Below, piece after piece: positions 1 through 8,500 of a stretch of 64,000 nt of DNA (within the stretch, counting starts at the first letter, position 1; each line of letters begins with the position of its first letter). The stretch is from Pseudohongiella sp. GTDB lineage: Bacteria; Pseudomonadota; Gammaproteobacteria; Pseudomonadales; Pseudohongiellaceae. The translations under genes were made by a program, and so were the position numbers. The notes below the pieces were generated by a model. That model saw only the letters and a list, made by a program, of their open reading frames with translations. It had not been told where the DNA came from and did not search any database. The stretch is taken from assembly GCF_011050365.1 (NCBI RefSeq), contig NZ_DRFV01000007.1:1-64000 (forward strand), written 5' to 3'.

Positions 1-2
1 GG

Positions 3-1844
3 TTTGCTGGCGTTGACGTGTTTTTTGTCATCTCAGGCTTTTTGATGGCATCGATCATCCTGACCCGCCTGCAGCAACAAAGTTTCAGCCTGGGCCACTT
101 TTATCTGGCCCGCGTGCGGCGGATTGTGCCGACTCTGGCGGTGCTGGTGACCAGCCTGCTGCTGATCGGCTGGTGGCTGCTACCGCCCATCGATTACCGC
201 GATCTGGCTGCCAACGGTCTCTACGCTCTGATGTTAATCGCCAACATCCGCTTTCAGCGCGATGCCGGTTATTTCGAGGCGGCTTCTCACGACAACTGGT
301 TGCTGCACACCTGGTCGCTGGCCGTGGAAGGGCAGTTCTATCTGGTGTTACCTCTGGTGCTGATGCTGGTCTGGCGTTTCAGCCGCAACGGCCTGCTACC
401 GGTGCTGATGGCCTTGATGCTGGTATCGCTGGCCCGGTCCGCCTGGCTCGCCCACAACAGCCCAGATGCTGCGTTCTTCCTGCTGCAAAGTCGCGCCTGG
501 CAACTGCTCACCGGCGCCATTGTGTTTATGATCAGCCAGCGCGCCGTCGCTGGCCGAATACAGCCGTACGCAACACCCGTCTCTGCCCTGGGCTTGCTGC
601 TGATCCTGGCAACCATTGTCAGCGTTGATGCCAGTACTGTCTGGCCCGGCATCGCTGCCATTGCGCCGGTGGCCGGCACCGCCATGATCCTGCTGATGGC
701 ACCGCAGGCGCCCTGGATGCGTGCTGCCCCTTTGTATTATCTGGGCCTCAGCTCATATTCCCTGTATTTGTGGCACTGGCCGGTGGTAGTGGCGCTCATT
801 TTTCTGGGAATCGCCGATAGTGTGCTGGCCATCAGCGGCGGCATGGCACTGTCGGTGCTGCTGGGTCTGTTGTCCTGGCGGTTGATCGAAAACCCCAGCC
901 GAAAGACGCTAAAGTCCGCCTACGTGCTGGCCGGCATAGTTGCCGTCACGCTCACGCCCGCCGTATTGATCTACTCGCAGGACGGCATCCCGGGCCGATT
1001 GCCGGCCAATGCCGAACGCGCCGCGGCCGAAGCGCTAAATTTTGACCCACGACGCGGGGAATGCCTGGCGCGTAACGGCCGCGACTTTCCCTGGTGTCAG
1101 TATGGCGGGCCGGATACCCGGGCCATTGTGGTCGGCGACAGCCACGCCAGCAGCCTGTTTACCGCCATCACATCGCTTGTGCAGCAGGATGATGCAGCGG
1201 CCGAGGAAGAGCCCGAAGCAGGCATACTCGCCAGCGCCTACAATGGCTGCCCGACCCTGATGCAGGGCAGCAGTGTCGATAACAGTGCCGGTTGCCGTGC
1301 TTTTAATCAGTTTCTGGTCGAGCAGCTGGCAAGGCTCGACAGCAATATCCCGCTGATCATTGTCAATCGCAGCAGTGTCTATCATCTGGGCAGCGCCGTG
1401 CGCAGTGACAGCGACTTTCAGCGGCCATTGGTGAGTTACGGGCGCCGCCAGGCCCGGCCCAGCCCCGCGCTCACGGCGCGATACCGCGAAGACCTGATTG
1501 CCACTGCCTGCCATTTTGCTGCACAGCGGCCGGTATACCTGGTGCGACCGATTCCGGAGATGCCAGTGGATGTACCACGCAGCATGGCGCGCCGGCATCT
1601 GCTGAAGCGGGCAGGGGAGATCCGCCTTCCTCGCACCGTCTATGATCAGCGCCACGCCGCCGTGTGGCAGGCCCAGGACCAGGCCGCACAGCAGTGTGAT
1701 GTGCAGATTCTGGATCCGACGCAGGCGCTGTGCGACAGCGATGACTGCTACGGCAGCGACCACGGACGACCGCTGTACTACGACGAAGACCACCTGTCAG
1801 AGTTCGGTGCGGTAAAGGGGACGGAGGGATTTAGCCTGCGTTAA
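3..1844 (+). CDS. OafA/YrhL-type acyltransferase with C-terminal SGNH domain (5' end outside window)
   Basis: This is an integral-membrane acyltransferase (acyltransferase 3 family) that typically O-acetylates surface polysaccharide. The first visible in-frame residues, FAGVDVFFVISGFLMA, are the family's conserved early motif, so the true start lies upstream and only a short N-terminal piece is missing. About ten hydrophobic segments follow, then a periplasmic SGNH hydrolase-like domain with a GDSH block (near 1135) and the terminal Asp/His motif DEDHLSEFGA (about 1786-1815). The last eight codons and the TAA stop lie inside a REP-like palindrome, so the original C-terminus has been replaced just after the catalytic His. 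Its position next to a polysaccharide locus suggests O-antigen or capsule acetylation; the acceptor is unknown. Confidence 0.88.
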   Translation, partial: FAGVDVFFVISGFLMASIILTRLQQQSFSLGHFYLARVRRIVPTLAVLVTSLLLIGWWLLPPIDYRDLAANGLYALMLIANIRFQRDAGYFEAASHDNWLLHTWSLAVEGQFYLVLPLVLMLVWRFSRNGLLPVLMALMLVSLARSAWLAHNSPDAAFFLLQSRAWQLLTGAIVFMISQRAVAGRIQPYATPVSALGLLLILATIVSVDASTVWPGIAAIAPVAGTAMILLMAPQAPWMRAAPLYYLGLSSYSLYLWHWPVVVALIFLGIADSVLAISGGMALSVLLGLLSWRLIENPSRKTLKSAYVLAGIVAVTLTPAVLIYSQDGIPGRLPANAERAAAEALNFDPRRGECLARNGRDFPWCQYGGPDTRAIVVGDSHASSLFTAITSLVQQDDAAAEEEPEAGILASAYNGCPTLMQGSSVDNSAGCRAFNQFLVEQLARLDSNIPLIIVNRSSVYHLGSAVRSDSDFQRPLVSYGRRQARPSPALTARYREDLIATACHFAAQRPVYLVRPIPEMPVDVPRSMARRHLLKRAGEIRLPRTVYDQRHAAVWQAQDQAAQQCDVQILDPTQALCDSDDCYGSDHGRPLYYDEDHLSEFGAVKGTEGFSLR

Positions 1845-1865
1845 ATCCCTCCGTCCCCTTTACCG
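1810..1865. repeat. REP-like palindrome, type A, overlapping the acyltransferase stop
   Basis: The arms CGGTAAAGGGGACGGAGG and their complement flank an imperfect centre (ATTTAGCCTGCGTTAAAT). The element overlaps the 3' end of the acyltransferase gene and supplies its stop codon (1842-1844). It has the same core, GGGGACGGAGGGATTTA, as the copies near 4.3, 4.8 and 5.4 kb. Confidence 0.9.
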
Positions 1866-1959
1866 AAAACATACCCATCAGTCTAATAGTCAGGCTCTTC
1901 TGCACCGGCGTAGTATTAAACGCTCTGACATTCCAAATCTCGCCAAGAGGATACAGGTC

Positions 1960-3045
1960 ATGAGTCAGCATCTTGTTTTTCTAATCCATGGCATGGGCGA
2001 ACACAAGAAGGACTGGTCTCTCGATGCGCAGTCCACGCTTAAACGTGCCTATGAGCAATACCCCAACCTGGCGTCCATGCCGTTTGATGACGCCTATATG
2101 TTTCACGAAATTACCTACGATCACCTGTTTGAGGACATCCGTGATGCCTGGCAGGGTGAGGCGGATGCGGTAAAGGAACGACTGGTTGCCATGGGGGTGG
2201 GCAGCGGCCTGATTCATACCCTGACGCGCCTGGCACAGTCAGGCACCGGCGACGGTTTCTTTCGCACACATGTGCTGGATGTGATCTTCTACCGGTTTTT
2301 CCCCACCGTGCGCGACCCGGTACGCATACACGTGGCCAAGGCCATCACCGAAAAACTCAATGACGTGCGGCGCAACAGCACCCATGCCATCAAATGGTCG
2401 GTCATTGCCCATTCACTGGGCACGGCTGTTGCGCATGACACGCTACATTACATGTTTGCCGAACCGTCCCACACAAACAGCATGCCCGACATCGAACCCT
2501 TGAGCGTGCGCAACTTCTCACCGCATGTATATATGGCCTGCGCCAATGTCTCGCGCATCCTGTCCAAAGGCAACGAAATTCCCGTCTACAACTCACGCTG
2601 CCGGCCCGCTCTCACTCCCAGCCGCGACGCCATCATGCGCTACTTTCTTAACGCCTGGAACATGTTCGACCCCTTTACCCGGCCCTCGCGCTTTGAGCCG
2701 TCGCACACCTGGCTGGATGCGCGCACCCAGGCCGCCCGGCATGCCCGGTTCCAAGACATCAAGACCACCGAGGTGCGACAGAAAAACGTCCACGCGCTGG
2801 AACATTACCTGGAAAACCCCGCCGTGCACGTGCCATTTTTCCGCGCCACTAACGACTTCATGGGCATCGTCAGCCAGAGCGAAGCCAGCCAGGCGCTGCA
2901 GGATTACCGACAGTCCGTGTTGCAGGCGCACCTGGGTTCGCATACCGAAGAGCTGCGCGCGCTGATCGAAACACATGGTGGTGAGCTCGAAGACCTGTTG
3001 AGCATGGCCCACACCTTCCAGACCATGCAGGAGGCACTGCGATGA
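1960..3045 (+). CDS. alpha/beta-hydrolase-like protein of unknown substrate
   Basis: This 361-residue protein has no signal peptide. Near its N-terminus is LVFLIHGMGEH, the HG oxyanion-type motif of alpha/beta hydrolases, and further on VIAHSLGTAVAHD, which fits the nucleophile elbow G/A-H-S-L-G. Both suggest a serine hydrolase or lipase-like fold acting in the cytoplasm. The rest of the sequence gave me no named family. The gene overlaps the next one by four bases (ATGA), so the two are probably translated together, and the partner is an exported protein. Substrate and pathway are unknown. Confidence 0.7.
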   Translation: MSQHLVFLIHGMGEHKKDWSLDAQSTLKRAYEQYPNLASMPFDDAYMFHEITYDHLFEDIRDAWQGEADAVKERLVAMGVGSGLIHTLTRLAQSGTGDGFFRTHVLDVIFYRFFPTVRDPVRIHVAKAITEKLNDVRRNSTHAIKWSVIAHSLGTAVAHDTLHYMFAEPSHTNSMPDIEPLSVRNFSPHVYMACANVSRILSKGNEIPVYNSRCRPALTPSRDAIMRYFLNAWNMFDPFTRPSRFEPSHTWLDARTQAARHARFQDIKTTEVRQKNVHALEHYLENPAVHVPFFRATNDFMGIVSQSEASQALQDYRQSVLQAHLGSHTEELRALIETHGGELEDLLSMAHTFQTMQEALR

Positions 3046-4280
3046 AAACACTCAGCCGCGTTTCCATACAAAGCAGCCGGGTCTTCCTGCTGATTCTGAG
3101 CCTCTGCTCAAGCGCCTTGCTGTTGATGCCGGCCACCGCTCTGGCACAACTTCCTGCATGCACCACGCCCACGGGCAACACCGTTGACGAAATTGTGGGC
3201 AGCCTGCAGACGCAGTTGCGCAACAACTGTTATGGCGATAGCCGCGACAACAGCGAACTGAAACTGTGGTTCGACCGGCAACTCACCGAGGCGGAAATCC
3301 CGGACCAGGGCGATCTGCAGGAAAGCCACCTGCAGGCGGTAGAGGCCATCATGCAGCGCCTGAGCAGCACTGTGCGCAGCCATGCAGCAGCCTTCGAAAA
3401 TGCCAACCGGCCCGGGTCACTCGCCTTGCGGACCGTGGCAGATCGCCTGGCCAGCGAAACGCCTTCACAAACGTCGGGTCCTTCCCCGGCTACCGTCATC
3501 GATGACAACGACGGCGGTTGGGGCGTGTATTTCGACGATGACCTCTACGGCCCCGATGCCAGCAGACAGCCGATGTTTTCCCCGCGCCTCGACTTGCTGC
3601 AACCCAATTGCCAGGGGCAAACCGGTAGCGACGATTGCCAGGCCGCTATTGAGGCACTGGTCGACCTGGTCCGCGTCGCCAATCTGATGCAATCGGTCCA
3701 TCAGCGAGCAAACCGCAGCCTGGGTGTTAACCTGCTGGCCTACCAGCGCGCAGAGGTGATGTGGGACCTGTATACCAACGAGGCCCGCGTGCAATATCCC
3801 TGGGAGATGTGGCTGAACGGTCGTTTCTACCAGGCAGACATCGATAAACTGGAAGCAGAGCAGGAGCGTGAGCTGGCTCTGGTTGACCGCTTGCCGCCCG
3901 ATCGTCAGATCATCCTGCTACACCCCGGGGTAGGGCTGGAGTACGTGGACGATGCCAGCGATGGCGGTCGGCTGGAACCTGCTGTGGTCATGGAGTGGGT
4001 GGGGTTTAACAGCTGGCGCTACCGGGGCAGCGGCAGCGACGTCACCATGGCTCGGCCGCTGGGCGTGTCGCTGGTAACCACCCTGTCTGATCGCAACGGT
4101 AGCAAAAACGTTGGCCATGGCCTGGCGTTCCACTGGAACCACACCATGACCACCGGCGTCACCTGGCGCAGCGGCGGCGAAGTCGGCCTGTTTATCAGCA
4201 TCGGCCTTGCTGACCGCTTCAGCAGTGAGCAGGGCAGGTTGTCCAAAATCAAGGATATTTTCGGAGCATTGCGACCCTGA
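3042..4280 (+). CDS. exported protein of unknown function
   Basis: The 412-residue product starts with a convincing Sec signal peptide: a basic start (MKTLSRVSIQSSR), a hydrophobic run, and cleavage probably after TALA. The mature protein is hydrophilic, acidic and has a few Cys (PACTTP, NNCYGD, LQPNCQGQTGSDDC). I recognise no domain. It overlaps the upstream hydrolase-like gene by four bases, which argues for a shared function, perhaps at the cell envelope. A REP-like element follows directly. Confidence 0.65.
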   Translation: MKTLSRVSIQSSRVFLLILSLCSSALLLMPATALAQLPACTTPTGNTVDEIVGSLQTQLRNNCYGDSRDNSELKLWFDRQLTEAEIPDQGDLQESHLQAVEAIMQRLSSTVRSHAAAFENANRPGSLALRTVADRLASETPSQTSGPSPATVIDDNDGGWGVYFDDDLYGPDASRQPMFSPRLDLLQPNCQGQTGSDDCQAAIEALVDLVRVANLMQSVHQRANRSLGVNLLAYQRAEVMWDLYTNEARVQYPWEMWLNGRFYQADIDKLEAEQERELALVDRLPPDRQIILLHPGVGLEYVDDASDGGRLEPAVVMEWVGFNSWRYRGSGSDVTMARPLGVSLVTTLSDRNGSKNVGHGLAFHWNHTMTTGVTWRSGGEVGLFISIGLADRFSSEQGRLSKIKDIFGALRP

Positions 4281-4287
4281 GGCATTT

Positions 4288-4347
4288 AAGGGGACGTTTA
4301 AGGGGACGGAGGGATTTAGCCTTCGTTAAATCCCTCCGTCCCCTTTT
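4288..4347. repeat. REP-like palindrome, type A, with an extra partial copy
   Basis: A full palindrome has arms at 4300-4318 and 4327-4345 (AAGGGGACGGAGGGATTTA and its complement). It is preceded by a truncated direct copy, AAGGGGACG, at 4288-4296. It sits between the exported-protein gene and the EPS regulator. It ends in TTTTA and could act as a transcription terminator. Confidence 0.88.
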
Positions 4348-4454
4348 AGGCCAAACATAGCCATCTTTCCTATTGCCAGCGTCCCCTTCGTACAATTAGT
4401 ATGTTCAAGCATTGAACAGAAGGTTCCGTCTAACCCTCAAGCAGAACAACAACA

Positions 4455-4775
4455 ATGCTGACAGATGACGCCCGATACAGAATTCTCAAGACCCTGCAGT
4501 CACGGCCGGGCATCAGTCAGCGCGAGCTGGCCAGAGAGCTGGGTATCAGTCTGGGCAAGGTCAACTACTGTCTAAAAGCCCTGATCGACAAGGGCACCAT
4601 CAAAGCTAAAAACTTCAGCAAAAGTGAACACAAGACCGGCTACCTGTATGTGTTGACGCCATCCGGGCTGGAAGACAAAGCCCGCATCACCGCCCGGTTC
4701 CTGAAGCGCAAAGTGGAAGAATACGAAGCCCTGAAGCTGGAGATCGAAGAGATCCAGAAAGAGCTGGGGGCGTAG
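4455..4775 (+). CDS. MarR-type EPS-associated transcriptional regulator
   Basis: This small 106-residue winged-helix protein has [26 protein letters not shown] as its HTH region, followed by a wing ([16 protein letters not shown]) and a C-terminal helix rich in Glu and Lys. It matches the short MarR-like family found at the head of exopolysaccharide clusters. Here it stands directly before an RfaH-like gene (two bases between stop and next start) and about 800 bases before the export genes. It probably controls entry into the polysaccharide locus; the operator is not known. Confidence 0.85.
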   Translation: MLTDDARYRILKTLQSRPGISQRELARELGISLGKVNYCLKALIDKGTIKAKNFSKSEHKTGYLYVLTPSGLEDKARITARFLKRKVEEYEALKLEIEEIQKELGA

Positions 4776-4777
4776 GA

Positions 4778-5347
4778 ATGAGCCAGCAACGCCAAACAAC
4801 TGCACAGGGAACGTCTGTAAAGGGGACGGAGGAATTTAGCGAGCTAAATCCCTCCGTCCCCTTTACCTGGTACCTGCTACAGTGCAAGGCCCGGCAGCAA
4901 GGCCGTGCCGAGGAACACCTGGAAAATCAGGGCTTTGCCATCTACTCGCCGCAGCACAAGGTCAAGCGCGTACGCCGCGGCCGCTACGAAACCTGCATCG
5001 AATCGCTGTTCCCCGGCTACCTCTTTATTCAACTGACCGACGACAGCAACTGGCGGGCCCTGCACGGCACCCGCGGGGTCAGCAGACTGGTCAGTTTTAA
5101 CGGCCGCCCGCACCCGGTCAGTGACGCGCTGATTGCCGCGCTGAAATCCCGATTTATCGCCCAGACTGAACCGGAAGCGCTGTACCGGCCCGGCCAGCGG
5201 GTAATGATCACTGATGGCTGCTTCCGGGATCTGGAAGCGATTGTCAAAGCCGTGACACCTGACGAACGTATTATTGTGCTGCTCAACATCATGCACAGCC
5301 AGCAGGCGCTGGCGATGAGCCCGACACAGCTGGCCCGGACCGGTTAG
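4778..5347 (+). CDS. rfaH: RfaH-like transcription antiterminator carrying an in-frame palindrome insertion
   Basis: A NusG paralogue of the RfaH type. The NGN domain begins at WYLLQCKARQQGRAEEHLE and continues through SLFPGYLFIQL and RGVSRLVSF; the C-terminal KOW-like domain starts at RPGQRVMITDG. RfaH proteins normally begin within a few residues of the WYLL strand. Here the only usable start (ATG 4778, just after the marR-type stop) puts 30 residues before it, and 17 of these (VKGTEEFSELNPSVPFT) are translated from a REP-like palindrome at 4817-4867. The insertion is 51 bases, so the frame is kept. An ops element lies 120 bases downstream of the stop, which fits a locus-specific regulator. 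Whether the extended N-terminus still works is open. Confidence 0.88.
   Translation: MSQQRQTTAQGTSVKGTEEFSELNPSVPFTWYLLQCKARQQGRAEEHLENQGFAIYSPQHKVKRVRRGRYETCIESLFPGYLFIQLTDDSNWRALHGTRGVSRLVSFNGRPHPVSDALIAALKSRFIAQTEPEALYRPGQRVMITDGCFRDLEAIVKAVTPDERIIVLLNIMHSQQALAMSPTQLARTG
4817..4867. repeat. REP-like palindrome inside rfaH
   Basis: The arms at 4817-4840 and 4843-4866 are 24 bases each with one mismatch and a 2-base loop. The core is GGGGACGGAGGAATTTAGC. With one more base it makes exactly 17 codons, all sense, so the host gene stays open. Confidence 0.92.
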
Positions 5348-5353
5348 CGGAGA

Positions 5354-5417
5354 GCGGGTTGTTAAGGGGACGGAGGGATTTAGCTCGCTAAATCCCTCCG
5401 TCCCCTTAACAACCCGC
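5354..5417. repeat. perfect 31-bp inverted repeat containing a type A REP-like element
   Basis: The arms at 5354-5384 and 5387-5417 are perfectly complementary with a 2-base loop (TC). The inner 21 bases of each arm are the REP-like core; the outer ten (GCGGGTTGTT / AACAACCCGC) are not shared with other copies. It lies seven bases after the rfaH stop and before the ops element. No T-run follows, so it is a strong hairpin but not a standard intrinsic terminator on the + strand. Confidence 0.92.
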
Positions 5418-5468
5418 CCCCTTACCCCCCCAAAGCCAAACCAAGATGCCGCAGAAATGCACGGGTAG

Positions 5469-5480
5469 GGCGGTAGCGTG
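5469..5480 (+). promoter_or_regulatory. ops element (RfaH recruitment site)
   Basis: GGCGGTAGCGTG is an exact match to the operon polarity suppressor sequence known from enterobacterial RfaH-controlled operons. It lies on the + strand 80 bases before the first export gene and just after the rfaH-like gene. In known systems RNA polymerase pauses here, and RfaH binds the exposed non-template strand and travels with the polymerase. No other full ops match was seen in the window. Confidence 0.85.
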
Positions 5481-5488
5481 TCTGAGGG

Positions 5489-5517
5489 GACAATAGACAG
5501 GACAATAGACAGGACAA
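5489..5517 (+). repeat. 12-bp tandem repeat in the leader after ops
   Basis: GACAATAGACAG is present twice in a row, followed by a partial third copy (GACAA). It lies between the ops site and the start of the export gene, in the predicted leader RNA. Function unknown. Confidence 0.85.
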
Positions 5518-5559
5518 GGGCCTCAAAACATTGCAAAATGCACACATCCAACCAAAACA

Positions 5560-8500
5560 ATGAAAAGCGATTCTATGATTAAGTTGAATACCGGCCGTTT
5601 GGCAGCACTGCTATGGCTGATACTGGCAAGTACCCTGGGTGCGTCATATTCACTGGCTCAGGGCGTGACGCTGACCCCCGAGCAAATCCAGCAACTGCAA
5701 AGTCTGTCCGAAGAGGAACGCCGGCAACTGCTGGACCAACAGATCAACGGCAACGCCATCAATCAGGAACCCATCGACAACCCCGATGTGGTGATGCCCA
5801 GAAACGTCAATGACAGTCGCACCACCGTCAACCAGGGGCAGAATGCCCAGCGCCGCCCCAGTCAGCTAAACCAGCAGACACCGCAAGACCAACAGAACCA
5901 GCAACTGCAGCAAAACTCACAAGGCCAACAGAACCAGCAAACCCAGCAATACCAACAAGGCCAGCAAACCCAGCAAAACCAACAGAATCAGTCGCAACAG
6001 GCCGGCCCGGAAAACGAGCTGCTGCTGGTCAACCCCTGGCCCCAATTCCAGCAACCGCCCCGCGACCCACTGCTGATAGAACAGCAACGCCAGCGCTTCG
6101 ATCAGGACCTGGAACCCTTCGGTTACGACCTGTTCGCCGGTACCCCCACCACCTTCGCGCCGGCCACCAATATCCCCGTGCCCAGCACCTATATCGTCGG
6201 CCCCGGTGACACCGTCATCATGCAGCTCTACGGCCAGCGCAACGTCACCCACGAACTGGTGGTCAGCCGCGAAGGCCAGCTGATGTTCCCCGAAGTCGGC
6301 CCGGTCAATGTCAGCGGCCTCAGCTTCGAAGACATGCGCGCGCAACTGCAGAACATCGTCGCCAATCAGCTCATCGGCCAGAACGCCTCCATCACCATGG
6401 GGCCACTGCGCTCCATCAACGTGTTTGTGCTCGGCGAAGCCTGGCGCCCCGGCTCCTACACCGTCAGCTCACTGAGCACCATGACCAACGCCCTGTTTGT
6501 CAGCGGCGGTGTCACCACCGTTGGCTCGCTGCGAAACATCCGCCTGATGCGCAGTGGCGAACAGATCACCGAACTCGACCTCTACGACCTGCTGCTGCGC
6601 GGTGACACCAGTGGCGATGCGCGCCTGCAACCGGGCGATGTCATTTTTATTCCTCCGGTCGGCCGTACTGTGGGCATTGCCGGCGAAGTGCGCCGTCCGG
6701 CCATCTATGAACTCAAGGATGAAACCAGCGCAGCTGATATTCTGGCGCTGTCCGGTGGCCTCACGCCTACCGCATTCCCCGCCGCCTCCCGTATTGAACG
6801 CATCAATGAGCGCGGCGAACGCACGCTGATCGACGTCAATCTCAGCAATACCAACAATACGCCGCCACTGGCTGATGGTGACGTTATCCAGATCCACTCG
6901 GTGATGGATCAGCTGGAAAGTGTGGTGCTGCTGGAAGGCCACGTGCAACGTCCCGGTGGTTTTCAGTGGCGTCAAGGTCTCCGAGTCAGTGATGTACTGC
7001 CCAGCGTTGGTGCCATGTTGCCCAATCCCGACCTGGAGTACGCGCTGATCGCGCGCGAAGTGCAGCCCACCCGTCGCATCGAACTTATCTACGTCAACCT
7101 GGGCGCCGCCATCAACAACCCCGGCTCCGCCGATGATCTGGTGCTGCAGCCACGCGATCAGCTGCATACCTTTGGTGCCAGCCAGAACCGCCAGGTGCAA
7201 TTGCGCACGTTGCTGGATCGACTGTACGAGCAGGCCAGTTTCGAAAACCCGCCGCTGGTGGTCGAGGTCAGCGGCAATGTCCGTTTCCCCGGTGAATATC
7301 CGCTGGTACGGAACATGACCCTGGGCGCTGCCATCCGCTTTGCCGGCGGCCTGCTGGCCAACAGCGAACTGGAACACGTGCTGCTGGAGCGCCGCATCGA
7401 TCAGCGTGGCACCATCGCTGTCGAGCGCCATGGCCTGAACCCGCAAACCCTGAGCACCGAGCAGTCAGTGACGCTGCGCGAACTGGACCAGATCATCGTG
7501 CTGAACGCCAACGAGCCACGTGAAGAGCTGCTGGAAGACACGCTGGAACAACTGCGCACCCAGGCCACCACCGGACAACCGACACAAGTGGTCAGCGTCA
7601 ATGGCCAGGTGCGCTTTCCCGGTGACTATCCGCTGACGCAGAATCTGAGCGTGGATGCCCTGATTGATATGGCCGGCGGCCTGAATGAAAGCGCTGATGC
7701 GTCCACTGCCGAAATCACTCGATTTGATGCCGACCCGGCCATCGGCCGGGAAATCGCCCACGTGGAGCTCGATCTGCAAACACCCGGACTGATCGGGAGA
7801 GGTTTCCAGTTGTCTCCTTTTGACCAGTTGGTAATCCGGCAGATGCCCAACTGGACCGAGTACGAGACGGTCTATATTGGCGGCGAAGTTAATTCACCAG
7901 GCACCTACTCCATCACCAAGCGTGACACGGTCAGTTCACTGATCGCGCGGGCGGGGGGGTTAACCGATTTCGCTGACCCGCGCGCGGCCATTTTCCTGCG
8001 CGAGGAACTGCGTGAAACCGAACAACAGATGCTGGATGAGTTTCGCGATCAACTGGAGCGCGATGTGGTGACCCGCCGTCTGCAGGCTGACAGCAACAAC
8101 GGTGCCACCGGCAATATGGAAGTGATCGAGATGCTGGACCGTATCAGCGACATCACCGCCACCGGTCGCCTGGTGATCGATCTGCCGAGAATACTGTCCG
8201 GACGGGCCGATACTGACGCAGATCCGGTATTGCGCAATGGAGACGAACTGCTTATCCCCCGCACCCAGCAGCAGATCACTGTGGTGGGGGAAGTACACCA
8301 GCCCACCTCCCACCTGTTTGATCGGCGCATGTCCGTGTCCGACTACATCGGCAGCAGTGGTGGTTATACCCAGGAGGCCGACCGCGGCAGTGTCTATATC
8401 ATCAAGGCCAGCGGTGAAGTGGTGTCCTACGGCGACACCCGCTGGTTCTTCCAGGAACGTGAACGCCTGAGTGCCGGCGACACCATTATTGTGCCATTTG

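Noticed and set aside
1035-1793. Open frame of 252 codons antisense to the acyltransferase
   Set aside because: It overlaps the SGNH domain of a convincing gene and shows no protein-like features.
4877-5560. Open frame of 227 codons on the minus strand across rfaH and the ops region
   Set aside because: It is opposite to the rfaH-like gene, has no family features, and its apparent motifs are translations of the palindromic repeat.
6469-7446. Open frame of 325 codons antisense to the export gene
   Set aside because: The + strand encodes a clear SLBB protein; the antisense frame is a by-product of its codon use.
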